Below are positions 47,789 to 61,041 of a stretch of DNA of 64,000 nt, one piece after another. A model generated the notes under the pieces. It saw only the letters and a program-made list of their open reading frames with translations, was not told where the DNA came from and made no database searches. Position numbers and translations under genes: made by a program. Source of the stretch: Aquilaria yunnanensis (Eukaryota; Streptophyta; Magnoliopsida; Malvales; Thymelaeaceae); the NCBI GenBank assembly GCA_039654915.1, contig CM077599.1, positions 68,850,001 to 68,914,000 on the forward strand, in the 5' to 3' direction. Every line of letters starts with the position of its first letter. Within the stretch, counting starts at the first letter, position 1.

Positions 47789-50700
47789 CACTCCCCCCTC
47801 ATCTCAAATTTCTAAACAATGTCATTAAAATGTTAGTTCAGTTGTTTTGGGTTTAAGAAAAGCAGATATTCCATTGTTATCTATATTCATTAATCTCTAT
47901 ACTTATATATTTAATTCTGAATATAAAAAAAAATAATAATAATAAAGCGTACCCCATCTCAATTAATGTAATTTATGAGAATCCCAATTATCTTACAAAC
48001 TCATTGCTGCAAGTCTACAAGCTACAGCGACATCAACATAGATGAATCTTCGGATGTATTTGGCCGGACCTCGCACTCTTCTTATGTTCTTTTCATAAAG
48101 AATAGTGGTTAATGATAAATCACTTGATTAAACCCTCACAAATCAGTTTTTTTTTTTCCTTACCAAAACTTGGTTGCTTTCTGTTATAAGTACAACCAAG
48201 TAAGTTTTGCTTTTTTTTTTGTTTTGTTTTTTTTTTTAGCTGAAAGAGAAAGTGATTTAATTCTACTAGATAGTGTGAAATTGCACATTCATTAATTTAC
48301 TAGGGAATTTTATATTACATATATTGTGGTAATAACACCTTCATTTATTATTAATAAATTTTTTAAGTTTACTTGAAATGGTCTCTTTTTCGAGTTAATT
48401 AAAAGATTTCATGTTCAAATCCTTATGAGCCAGCGGTTGGCTTAAATCCGTGAAATAAAGAGTAATTTCATTCCACTTAAACCTTAAACCCTACCCTTTC
48501 TGTGACAAAGAAAAAATTGGTTGACCCACAGCTCTTGGACCTAGGCGGAGTTCACATTCTACCGAAGACAGCACCATTGGGACATACATTCTCGATGTGA
48601 ACGGGAATGTGGTTGGGGATTAGTTATTTCATGACTAAAATTTTCCATGAAAACTCTAATTCTATGCTCCGTATATTATGATAAACCAATCTAGGTTGTC
48701 TATCTAGCTTAGAAGTTCTGTATTCAACTAAGTCCATAACAATTTAATGACCCAAATCAACCCGTCACAATGAGAGATCGTGACTTTAATAATATTGTTT
48801 TTATACATGCAAAAAAAAATTGAGAATGAGAGAGATTTGTGTTACTAGTTTCAATATATTACTTTTTTGTCTAATAAAAGCTAGTCTCTTTGACTTTTCA
48901 TGGATTTAAAAAAGTTTTATTTTAGTGGGTTTGAAGAAAAGATAAATAAGCAGTAACTATATATTTTTTTTACTTTTTAATGGAAGAGGGAATTGTGATA
49001 TGAGACTTTTAAAAATGAACAAAAACCAGGTAAAACGAAATGGATGTATTAGATTAGAGCTCACGTTTCAATCAAGGAATTTGTCACTGCTTAATACTCT
49101 TCACCTAAAACACATTAGTATTAGTGAAACAGTATAACACAAGCTTTTTATTCTTTTTTAATATTTATATCAAGCCCAAATATTTCAACTATTTTGGGAA
49201 AGAGTAGGGAAAGGAAAAAAAGAAAACAAACAATAAAGAAATAAGATATGACCGAATTGCCCTTTTTTTTTCCCTCTGCCTTAATCATCGGTAATTAGAA
49301 AGAGAAAAGAATATTTGAAGCACCAAAAGTGAAAGTTAGGCCGTGCTTTTGCGAGATATAATAATATTAATAAGACAATAATCTCATCGCTGGTCAATCT
49401 TAACGTGTATTTACCGGTTAGTAAAATCAATTCAAAACTCGATACCGCATGAAAGCAAGACCAAAATCAAATGGCCGCCTCGTCTTTCCGTCAAGGAGTC
49501 AAAATAAACTAAAACGAAAAGACTAAAAATGAATAAAATGGTATTTCTTGCACATGTTTTCAGTAATTAGCTGTGCAAAGTTGTTGCGAGAGGATGATAG
49601 ATGTTGTTGTTTTAAGACTATGTTTAAGTTATTCATAAAGAGCGTACGAAAGTCCAACTACTCGGCAAAACAATTAAGGCATGGGACTGCCCACTTCACC
49701 ATGTAATAACACTTATTAATGTTGAATGGTTCAAATGGTTTCCAGATCTAAGAAAAAAAAATCAGGCATTCTCTCTCCTATGTATTATAAAGTATCTCTT
49801 ATATCACATATAAAAATACTTTTGTGTATAAGAAAAAATGTTGTTATGAACTCCAAGGGCAAAATCTTATATTATTTCATACAAGATGGATGCAACAAAT
49901 GGACTAGTGAATCACTTGCCAATCAGTTAGTATTTTACTTTTTGGCAACTGACTGACAATTGAATCGTTAGTTTTCAGAGATCACCATTGTTCAGGTGAC
50001 TAGATTCATAATTGATTCATGATCAATGTTGGTCACTAATTGGTTGCTAAAGACATCTTAACAACTGGTTAGTGACTATTTGACGATCGAAAGTCTAGCG
50101 AACTCCAGTCGTACATTTCTCTTGTAGTGATTCAACTTGTTAGGAGTACTATTAGTTAAGCTATTGTTTCTATCTTCATTGGTTCAACAATTCATTTTAA
50201 TCTTTATAAAGATATTTTTCTATTAATACCAGTACCATATTGGGCTTGATCGATTAAGGCCTAGTCTATGAAAGAGAATCGACCCATGAAGACTTCTAAT
50301 TAAGGAAGGACTCTTATTAGGGGGATGTTTTATAAAAGGAGCATTGTGAATATCAGCAGAATCGCAAGTTTATTAAATCCCTAAAAGGCTACAGTACAAA
50401 TGCCCAAATATGTGTAAAAGGGAAGTCACATAGCATATACAAGGCATGCAAAAGCTACTACCCTAAACCTTAGCTAGTTCTACCATCAATGGAGGAGCTA
50501 ACTTTACTATTGGAGGGTTTTTCTTGGAGACCATCTTGGGGGCTTTAATCTTTTCTTTGATGACATGTTCCAGGTCTTGGTTCGCTCGGGTTCACTGGTT
50601 GGAGGGTTAATCCAACCACTAAAATTGGTAGTTTGACCATCAATTTGGCACCGTGTCTAGGAAAAATGGTTGACGCAAGGCGATCTAAGTGTAAATCAGG

Positions 50701-50843
50701 ATCACTCTGACAACGAGAATAATGTTGTTGGCATGTGGAATCCCCAAAAGCAAGCTTGGGCATCCAACAGCCAAGAAGTCAAATGAAGGGGAGCTAGGAA
50801 TGAGCCATCATTACCCCTTTTGAGATCCATCCCGTGGCAAAGT
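47789..50843. other. Intergenic stretch, nothing firmly recognised
   Basis: AT-rich with T- and A-runs. The short open frames at 49726..49956, 50545..50763 and 50702..50896 have no recognisable similarity. Confidence 0.4.
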
Positions 50844-53503
50844 TGACACGGCCCATTTTGGCCATTTCCAAGATACTTATGGGAAACCTGTCCCATTCTG
50901 GTTGTAATGGGCTAATTGATTATGTGCACTCTAGTTAAAGCTTTCATGCTTCTAGTTAATTAACCAAATATGCATCCATGTATAAGTAATGCTTCAGCTT
51001 GAACAATAAAACAAATAGCAAAACATAAACACAAACCATAAAACATTGTCCAGGCCTTTAATTGAAATCTAAGTTCTAAAATAGTTAGAGCATACAAAGC
51101 ATTTATAAGATTAAATACAAATAATCAACCATGCAAAAGACTTCATAGAAAAAATAATATATTGACAACTAAAAGTGACTATAGAGTCTAACTACTTAAG
51201 CATGTACATCGAAGGCAACTAATGTATGAAATTATACATTGAAACTACATTATTGAGATCCTCAACTCTTACTTTAGAACAAATTCCTAGTGGCAAGCTC
51301 CACAAGCCTTCCTTTGTGTTTCACTAGCTCCTATCGGCCAAATAAACAATTGTAGTTAGCACTATAACATAACCAACAAGCAAGCCACAAACTAGAATCA
51401 CAAAGATTCAAGTAAATATAATACCTGCTCGTGAGCTTAGCTCAACAACCCTCAATGGTTGATGGCTCTATGGATACATATCTGCATAACAAAGACTAAG
51501 GGAATAAAAATCTAGGATTCTTAGTAAGGGATCCGTCAACCTGGAAGAAAAACCCTTATGACACATATATTTATATAATATGCAATCTACTATAAGCTCA
51601 AGTAGCATTAAGCTAAGCCTATGCACATAGCATTTTAAACTCTTGGGACTTATCCTTTACCTAGCCCTTCTATGGGCATCACCCCGTGTCTAGTGAATTT
51701 TGGCCTTTAACTCACTCCTAGAAAGCTTTAGCTTATTGACGTAATGAGCTTAGCTCACCATTTAGCCTGCCCTTGATTGTTGCACATGTGAACATGGTGG
51801 ATGCACCTTGCTTGAGATCCAAGGAACTTATTATATATATTAAGCCTTCACATAATGCCTCAAGAGCTTAGACTTGCCTAGGCCACTTATGTACTAAGCT
51901 TCTACCTCAAAACTTTACTAAGAGTGCACAAGGTTTTCACTTATGCCTCAAGTAACCTTGCCTAGGCCAAAAGTGCACCTAACCTTCACTCACGGCACAT
52001 CCATATCCACCATTACTTGGTTCACCCTAGTGGAGTAACAAGTGCCATGGTTGGACTCATAATTTCTAAGTTCCATGAAACCCATCTAGGTGTACTAAGG
52101 TTCCTACATTAAGACCTTGAGCCAGAAGGCTCGGCTAGGCTCTTAATGGTGCTAAACCCTACACCCGATTAATGGTCCTCTATTGTGGCTAATTAACCTA
52201 GTTTTCTTGTATGTAGCCCTTGGAGCTTACAAAACCTCAAAAAAGACTCCTAGGTCATGAAGGAGTTTCAAAAGTCCCAGAATGCCACTGGGTCACCTTA
52301 ACCCTAAGGTACCCTAGGCACCTTCCTAGACCTCCCCCCGGAACCCTACGGGAAAAGTGCTACTTTGCTATCATTTTGCCTGTGGGGATGCAATGTCATA
52401 ATGCAAAACTTTCTAGTGCTGGAACTAGAGTTGGGCGCTGTATCACCTCGCCCCCATGCCCTACACCTTAAGACGGTGCCATAAGCACATTGGGAGGCTT
52501 CTTTACCTCTCTAAACCTCTATGGGGCACCTCCATGCACTTTTTACCGGCAAAGCACACTCACCACTCACTAGGCCACAATACATCCATCAAAACCAAGC
52601 CTATGGCATCTATAAATACCACATAAACCTATGGAGCCACATTATTCCACCATGCCTTTCACCTCTTCCAACTAACATGATTCACTAAACTACATGGATT
52701 CTACTACAAACAAACTATGAAAAGCAACAAACAAGCTTGAAACATAAATTTCTTACCTCAATTAACCTTGAACTAGCATGAATCAAGCATTATAAGCCAC
52801 ATAAACCAAGCTCTAAAGGGTTCCACCAGGTTCCAAGCAAATTACAAGGCTTATGGCACCTAATTAACTTAAACCTAACAAAACCCAAGCTTTATTAAGC
52901 TCAAGAAACATGAAAACATCAAGAGGAAAAGAGTACCTCATGCATAAAACCATGCCCAAGGTGAAAAGAGCCCCTCCAAGCTTCAAAACTTGGAAAACAA
53001 GTGCAAGGCATGCCACCTCGTACTTGGGCACCAAGAAAGCTGTCCAATTTCACCAAGAAATCATGATCTTAGGGAGATTTAAGAAGCAGATTGGAAAAGA
53101 ATGCTGCAAAAATGGAGGGGAAATAAAATATGAATATTGGAAAAACTCTTTCCCAAGTAAATTTAAATAAACTAAGGCTCCCCCTCCCCAAACTTTTCTA
53201 AAATTTACAAAAATACCCCACCTTAAAATAGTAACAAGGGATGTAGATACTTAAGCAAATCTTGTTTAACCTGGGTTTTGGTTTTAAAAATGTCATTTTT
53301 ACTACGAGGATGCGTCCTGACCCTCCAAGGTACAAAATGAACATTTTGCCCCTGAGTAAACTTAGTGTCCTAAACCACTCACAACCAACTAACCCTTAAA
53401 TAACTTACTTGATTTTGCTAATTCGCTTCTAATTAATGTATTTAAGCTATGGGTTCATGAACTTACCTCACTCACCGAACATTCCACTAAGAGGGCTGTG
53501 ACA
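50844..53503 (-). repeat. 3' LTR of the large gypsy-type element
   Basis: On the plus strand it begins TGACACG and ends GGCTGTGACA, giving TGTCAC...GTGTCA on the element strand. It aligns with 61042..63183 through GGCTAATTGATTATGTGCAC, GAACAATAAAACAA, AGTGCCTCAAG-type blocks, GGTTTTCACTT, TTGGTTCACCCTAGTG and CTTGGAAAACAAGTGCAA. It also aligns with the solo LTR at 21285..28829 in reverse. Short open frames such as 52910..53170 are not genes. Confidence 0.8.
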
Positions 53504-53518
53504 TTCTCCCCACTTTGG
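53504..53518 (-). other. Polypurine tract of the large gypsy-type element
   Basis: CCAAAGTGGGGAGAA on the element strand directly before the 3' LTR start TGTCAC. Confidence 0.65.
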
Positions 53519-54459
53519 AAAATTTGATCTTGCAAATTGAATCTCCCCCCTTAAGACACTTTCCTAGAATACGGTGCTCACGTATCCAAACAAACTTACC
53601 AAGGGGTGCCAACTCAACAACAACCCACTTGGTACTCAACTACTTGACTTGCTTAACTAATGCCCTTTTGGCGTTCAAGTCAGACCCTAACTCATATAGG
53701 CACTATAGCTAATGCTATATTTTGTGCTCATGCCTAATGGCACACCAACAATTATTCACTGTTCTCCCCACCTTAGGTTGACCTTATTAGGTCCAATGCG
53801 CCTTATTGAAAACTTGACCTTGAAAATTGTGGTATGGTCTTTTACTACCCCAACACACAATACTACTGAAGGACATCATATTACTCAAAGTTGTCTCAAT
53901 GAATCCAGTGATCATGACTCTTTAACACCAAACTCTGTGCCCAAGCCTCCTAGTGCAAAATAGCTTAACAAGTTTTGAACACTTGTCCACTAACCTCATA
54001 CTGATAGTTACTTACTCAAAACTTGACACTAGTCAACTTCCATCATTTTCTCCTCTATGACTAAACCCTTTTAGTGTAAGCTAACTTAACAAGTTAAACT
54101 TATCCATTAACACTCATACTTGAAAAGCCTCATTTTAGGTTCAGTACCCAACTCCCTTATGCTAAATCCCTTAATGCAAGCTAGCTTAATAAGTAAAAAA
54201 ATCATCAACTAACTATTGCATAGATAGTTCCTGACTGTAGGTTTGGTACCAAACAACTCTAAATAATCACTAAATTAAGTATGTCATTAGCACTCTATGG
54301 CCTTGCTGTATACGCCCTGACACGAACGCATACTTTGCTCCATGCTCCACTATATTATAAGTTTCTTCCAAATAGATGACCTACAGAGAGTTGCAAGTCC
54401 CAACAAACCCTAGAATACAAATCTTCGATGCTCCCCTCGAATAGCCCTTTTTGCATTAA
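53519..54459 (-). other. Interior of the gypsy-type element, 3' side, no gene
   Basis: A second GGTGGGGAGAA block near 53760..53772 sits in a context similar to the PPT (TTTTCAATAAGG... against TTTTCCAAAG...), perhaps a duplicated 3' region. Repeated TAGCTTAACAAGT-like phrases occur near 53961, 54081 and 54182. No polymerase motifs were found on either strand. Confidence 0.45.
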
Positions 54460-55444
54460 GCATATTGGTGCATTAATGATATGATCAAGGAAGGCACACC
54501 CAAGGAAGGCAAGGACCCATTGAAGGTTTCTAGTGGACCAATGACAAGGAAGAAAGCTAAAGAGCTCACTAGTACACTTCAAGCCTCTGTTTCAAGCTTC
54601 TTCATGGAGAATGGACATGGAACTTCACAATGAGCTGCTGGTATGAGGATGATGGCCATGCTTGGTACTCAGTCCTAGAGTGCCTAGACAAGTCACCAGG
54701 TGAGGAACCCCAATGGCACCCCTTAAGTGCACTCTTGGAGCCACCTTGAAGTGTGCAAAGGCCATTTTGCCTCTACAAGCTGGATCTTTGAGCTCTAACA
54801 TTTCAAGACCTCTTTACAGCATTTAAGAGGAATAATCAAGCCATTGGAACTCAAATATTCAAGCTTGGAGCTGAAGATACAAGCAAAAACCCTAAAGGGC
54901 CCAAAGTGTACTTGAGAAAACCATTTGGGGATTTTTAGGGCCAAACTTGTATTTGCACTTTATTTTCATTAATTTCCTGTTATTTACATTATTTAGGATG
55001 TTATTTAGGCTATGGAATTAATTCAGGTTGCTTAGGAAAAGTGGCATACGCTGTATACCTAAAACAAGTTTGAAGGGATGTAGGAGTCCTAGTTTGACTA
55101 GGTTTTCTTGAGTCTTTTATAACTAGGTTTCCTAGGTGACTTGGGCTGCGAATTTTGGCCTGTCTTTTACCCTAGTTTAGGCCTATAAATAGGCACATAT
55201 TCTGGATGTAAAACACAGCTTTCAACCGAAATAATATTGCTACTTTGGAGAGAATTCTCTTTGGTTCTTTATGGACTACCTTGGTGCACAAGTTACTTAT
55301 GTTCTTGGGTTTTCTTATACTTCTCATTTCTAATCACGGGTTGATTAGGGGTAGGGTTCAAATTCAGTCTCTTTGATGTCTTGTGGAGCTTGAAAAACAT
55401 CTTGGATGCGTTTTATGGTCTTTATACCATTGGGGTTCGCATCA
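54460..55444 (+). mobile_element. Fragment of another gypsy element: polyprotein C-terminus plus 3' LTR
   Basis: The plus frame at about 54460..54630 reads KVSSGPMTRKKAKELTSTLQ, the GPMTR.RAK..K motif seen at the C-terminus of some plant gypsy polyproteins. Downstream is an LTR-like region with TATA (CCTATAAATAGG, about 55183) and TTGGAGAGAATTCTCTTTGG, ending CGCATCA at 55444. The 5' part is missing. It is inserted in the opposite direction to the host element. Confidence 0.5.
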
Positions 55445-56599
55445 ATTAGTCAAGGCATCCATACACCACCCGAGCATCATGATCTTATTGCCCATGCTAC
55501 TCTAGAGTTTTCTACACTCACATGCCTACTAGAGAAAAATTTTCTGGTATGAGTGCAAAGACCTCCAAGCAGTTAGTATCCTATGGGCCTAGTTTGTGCT
55601 TCATTGGCTCAGGCCTTCTAGCACTCAACAATAAGGCTACTGATATTCTACCCAAGCAAAAGGTCTTTCCATTTTAGTTGCTTCACTTACATTATCCTAG
55701 GTGCCTAAAACTTACACACTAATCCTCTCATTGCCCTGCACCTGGAGCCCAACACATTACATACATTGGATTAAATCCTCATGTATGTACACTTACTTCT
55801 AGGCCACCAATAGTTACCCATGCCTCAAGCACTTATGATCCTTAACTGAGTCACAAGGTATTATTTGATCCTGGGCCGATCTAGGTATCATTGGCTTGTT
55901 AGCCAACTAGACACCTTGGCCTTCCTTTACTAAGCTTCGACGTTCCTTTGGTCTCACTAGATTTCTCAACCCTTTCCTGTGCCTCCCGGCCTCTAACTAC
56001 TATCAAGCACTTCATCAGCAACTATTACTTACTTGACGTATGGTTATAGAGAACCACCATCACCTTCACACTCAACTACCATACCATAACTACACCATGC
56101 TGAGCTCCTATTAGGATGATGGATATATGGTTTTTGCCATGTCAAACCAACTTACTTGGTGGGAGTACTAATTTTGTCACTCAAATTAGTTCACTCTTGG
56201 GAGATGGTTGGCTATGGGAAGTCACCTGAGTGGCTCATCTGCCATAACTCCACTGAGTGCACCAAGTTATACACCTCAGGACTAGTTTTATCCCTTTAGA
56301 GTTATGAGCCTTACCCACAAGCATTCAACCAATCTCACAAGTCACCAGCCATTCCTTTTCGAGGCATTAAAGATAGGTGAAATGCTCTAACTTTAGGCAT
56401 CATCTAGCTCAACCAAGGTCCTTTCTGACTAAGGTCTTAACCCTCACCTTATTTCTTTGCCCACTTTTGTGAACATGACAATTATCAGAGTAACAAAATT
56501 GATACTTAAGCATAATTGTACCTATATTGGAACTTGGCACATTGACTATTAAGTACAATACCTTACTAGGTGGGTGATTACTTCATGTTATCACCCCAC
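55445..56599. other. Gypsy-type element interior, nothing recognised
   Basis: No coding frame. No clear repeat or terminus. Confidence 0.4.
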
Positions 56600-59090
56600 A
56601 AAAATGGGAGAATTACAAGTGTGTCATAATGGCTAAAAACCATTATATTGTGTAATTCTCACCATAGTGATTGAAGTGTGGGGGGAAAAAGGTATAATCA
56701 ACACTTCCTTAAAAGTGTTCCAAGTTGGTAACTTGGTCCCAAAGAAAAGCCTTAAGGATTGCTTGTTTGTCAAGCAACCTATGGACTTTTTTGTAAGATT
56801 TTGGAAATTCGGGTACTCAATTGCAAAACTTAAACAAAAGAGATTTGGAGAGTTATGTGAAGGATATGAATGGTATGAAAGTGCTATTGAAAGACCAAAT
56901 TGCTTATAGAAGACAAGTATGGACAAAGGAAAACACAAAAAGGCTTTAAGGACTTAAGTGTTCTATTGTGTGCCTTTGGTTGTCCATGTTTATGACTTAA
57001 GTCAAATGGAAGTTTTGTGGGGTTACCCCACATAAGGAGGGCTGCTATGACATGGGATAAGGTAAAGAAACCATGGTCTTGTAGCAAGAGATTAAGGTAA
57101 AGAAACCATGGTCTTGTAGCAAAGAAAATGGCATAAGGCTTGGTTAAGCTTGTTAAGTGTGTTTAGTGCACTTAAGACCATATAAATGTCTATTCTTGGT
57201 CCTTATCTCCCAAATTTCGGCCTTCACCAACAAAAAAGAAGCCAGCCCTCTTCTCCACACTTCCTCCATAGCCACCATACCTTCAAACTCAAAACTACTT
57301 GTAATTGAAGTCAAGGAAGCATAATTAGAAGCTATTTGGTGCTATTGCTTAAGTGCACCTAGGATCAAGCTCCAATTTCAGCATACCCATCAAGATAAGG
57401 GTTCTCTTGCTCTCATGGGTTATTTTCTATATTTTCAAGCAACCATGGAGTTAGGGCTAACCTTGGAAGAAAGCCATGAGCTTGATGAACCAAGCTTAGT
57501 GAGGGGAGTGCACTTATTGAAGGTTTTGTAACCTAGTGTGAAGTGCACAGTGATGACAGTGAATTTCTGGGTTTCTAGAGCCCAAAAGTTAGTACTAACT
57601 AGTGTTAAAACCTCATAAGGCCAAGCATTAGCTTGAGGAGGGCTGACATAGTGATTTATTTATGTTTATTACATGTTTTATGGACTAACCTATGGTATAT
57701 GTTGCTGCTGCATTTCATGTGTTTATTGGTTGTGAATGGCTGCTGCATTTGGTTGCTATATCTTGTATATATGCATTGTGTTTTTTTTTGTTTTAGTGTC
57801 TTTGGATTCAGGTTTTAATGATGGTCACATTTCCTATTGAATTCAAGTGTTACCCTTACTAAGTTTTTCAATGAAACTTACTCCCCTCAATTCTGTCATT
57901 TCAGGTTCAGCAGAAAAATCACCTTCAAACTAACCTTTGTGGTTTGAGTTTTGATCTAAAATTTTAGGTACATGAACTTTCATATTTCTAGTTATGATCT
58001 AGACAGTTTGGTGATTTTAGGAGTGCATTTGGTATTTTTAATAGTGGTACTTATTGTGTTATGCAGCAACTGTCCAGCATCTTATTCTGGAGTCGATTGT
58101 GTCTCAAGCACTCCTGTAACATAGGGTGTCCATTTATCTGAGTTAAGACCATTATGTAGTGCATGTATGCATGTACATGTAGTGTATGTAAGATGAGACA
58201 AGTATGTGAACATTTGAGTAATGTTTTGGCTATGTAAGTGATGTAGTGCAAAGCTGCCTAAGTGTGAATGATAGGCTGCTTACTTGTAAATTCTGTTTTG
58301 GCCACATAAAGTTGCTAGATACAAAAGCATGTAATTCGTATGTGTAATGGACATATATGGGATAGCTTTGGAGGGTTTTCCCCTTGTGAATGAAGTGTTT
58401 GCACACTTATGAAATTTTGTATGGGCAAAATGGTCATAAAGTGACCAAAATTTTGACTCTACACTTAAAGCTCTATATCTCCCTGTGTAGAAGGAATATT
58501 TGTATGAAATTTTGACCACACCTAGAGAACATCTAGAGGTTGAACTGGGACTTAGAATTTATGAATTTGGAGCCTTGTAGCCAGAGATATGACATTGCAA
58601 AATTGGCTAAGTTACTGTTCACTTGGTCAGAATTTTGTAACCAACTTAAAAAATCCATAACTTGGTCCATAGATGGGCTATTGATGTAAAACAAAATTCC
58701 TCGGTTTTCTCTAAGTCTCTACTTGGTAATGGAGCAAAGAAAACAAGGGGATATGTGGCTAGAATGATACAATTTATTAGTGGAAGTTACAGGTGCAGTA
58801 GCTGGTCACTAAAACTTAACAAGATTGCCTAATGTGTAGAACCCAAAAATAAGACTTGTGCTAGTGTTTTCCTTCTTAGTTGCCATAGTGTGCATAAATA
58901 TAAATATGTGTGTTATGGTTAGACCAATATTCATGTATTTACATATTGCTCAATAGGGTCATTTGAGTATGTACACTAGGGGTGTTATTCTGATGACCTA
59001 TAGGACATACCAAACCTGGGAGTTTAAATACACAGTTTTGGTGCCATAATTGGACTACCTCGGAGTGGGTAACACTTCACATTATGGCTA
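56600..59090 (+). mobile_element. Possible solo LTR (plus strand), ends uncertain
   Basis: Starts around TGTGTCATAATGG (56610). It contains TATAAAT near 57181, followed by TTTCGGCCTTCACC and a C-rich GCCAGCCCTCTTCTCC leader as in gypsy LTR R/U5 regions, and may end near TAACACTTCACA (59078). No PBS or second copy was found. Confidence 0.3.
57059..57122. repeat. 29-bp direct repeat
   Basis: 57059..57087 and 57094..57122 are identical (AAGGTAAAGAAACC...TTGTAGCAA) and separated by 6 bp, just before the TATA box of the LTR-like segment. Confidence 0.9.
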
Positions 59091-61028
59091 CTTACGAGTT
59101 GACTCTCGATTAGTAATAGTGAACTCTTCCTGACTAGTGCTCTTTAGACACTACCCCGAAGGATCGAGGTAAAACCTCTTCTTTTTAGTATCACTTAGTC
59201 ATTTCTGACCTGACGGTTCAATGTTCTACTAACAAATTGGCACTAATATAACACATCAAGTGATCACCACAACTTCCTTCATTCCACTTAAGACTTAGTC
59301 CTTTACTTACTTAACTAGCTTTACTAATCAAGTTTTTCTTCTTCCACAAGTCACCTTGGTGGCCCTTGAATCCATTTAACCTCAAGATGACAACCTCAAG
59401 TCATTAGCTATCCTTTGATCCATGGTAGTCACTCATATTGCTTTGATCCTCTTACTACCTTTTGGCTATCAAGTAAAACCCGTAACAATGTCTGTACTCT
59501 TACCAGCTCTACCCTATGATATATAGCTAACGGAAGAATAAAACTATCTTTTCGTTTACCCTGTCAATGAGTTGCTTGCTCCTTGATCCTATTTGTGGCT
59601 TCCATCTATATTTTGTGGTTAGAAATGAAAATTCAAAACTTACCTACTTACCTTCTTGGCATCCGAATGAACTGCTCCATAACTTGGCTACTCTAAGGAG
59701 TTCATCCATTCAACTAGCTAGTTTTTTGTGACCAACTAGGACAACCAAAACTAACTAACAAAACACAATCTATGGAACCTTAGAACAATTCTTATCTAAG
59801 GCATTCAAGCTTGTACTTATATGGGTTTACGTAATAACAAGTAGGTCATAGGGTTTTGGGTATCATCCTAACAACCTACCCAATAAGCTAATTAAAACTA
59901 AGCCAGTAACTAATGCCAGAAATTATGAACAACATAACCAAATGATTTAGGGAAGGGTAAGGACTAACCTCACACTAGTCATTCATTGCCTACAAGTTCA
60001 CTATAGCAATTAGTCGGGTTTGGTTGGTGGCCGCCTACCTCAACCACTTGACTAACCGAGGCAAAACTTGAACTACTGCTCTTTGGGTACTAGGTTGATT
60101 TTCTATGGCAACTAATGTTAGGGACATATTTTCTAGGTTGGCCTTAACTTGACCAAGCCCATGGTAACCCTAGTTTGATGACCACTCGGATAATTAACTA
60201 TAGATTCCTAGGTGCAAGGCTTAAAGCCATATACTCATTACACCTTGGGCCTAATCCTTTCTTCCACATGATCTGTTCTCACTCTTCAGTCTTGAGCCGA
60301 CTTTTAAACTATGGGTCTATCACCCGTGCTCCAATTATGTTAGGTTTACCAATTTCTACCTCACCATTTTGTGTCTTTAACTCCTCTAACTCTCCTTTGA
60401 AAGCCAATGCATCCTAGACCATTCATTGGTAGCTTTATATCGATGTTCATCAAATAATTCTATATGCTAGCTCAAGGCTTTAATGATCTTGGCTTGAGCT
60501 CCTACTCTCAAGAAAAAAAGTATGAGAGTTCTCTACTCTACTTCGTAGCTTGCATGGCCAATTGCTCGTCGTATTGGTTAGCACAACCTTAGCTCTTTTT
60601 GGTGTTGCCTAACCCATCTAAGTTTGTGGGTTCAAGTTTTGGAACTTTGGGAGTAATTCACCCCGTTTTGTGGAACTCCCTACCTTGAAGGATTGTATAC
60701 CTTCATAATGCTACAAATCATGTTGCCTACCTCATTCTGAGGTCCTGAAAAGCTTCCCCTAAGATGGTAGTCACATCCCACTAATTGCAGCAAGGCATTA
60801 CTTCTACCTTGGAACACGTGAAATAACCTACCATAATGTCGCCATAACTAGACCATTAAGATTCACTTCGGAACCTCTAGCATCCAAAACTGCACTTGAC
60901 CTAGCTTCACCATCACAACCTGCAGCCAAAGCTAAATGATAATTCATAAATGTTGGTTAGTACTAACTACCCTGGCACATGGACAATCCACTAAACCTAA
61001 GTTAATAGCCTCCAATGACCATGATCGA
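59091..61028 (-). other. Interior of the gypsy-type element, 5' side; possible gag trace only
   Basis: On the minus strand near 60560..60660, phrases such as LLPKFQNLNPQT and TPKRAKVVLTN faintly resemble the start of plant gypsy Gag (P-x-F-x-x-x-x-P-x-x-F-x-G). Stops interrupt them and nothing else matches. The plus frame at 60175..60417 is not recognised. Confidence 0.3.
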
Positions 61029-61041
61029 CTCTGACACGAAC
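61029..61041 (-). other. Degenerate PBS of the large gypsy-type element
   Basis: On the minus strand GTTCGTGTCAGAGTC follows the 5' LTR end. It is three changes from the initiator-Met site TGGTATCAGAGC. Confidence 0.5.

Noticed and set aside
47740..47800. A functional tRNA gene
   Set aside because: A and B boxes are present but the flanks do not pair into an acceptor stem or cloverleaf.
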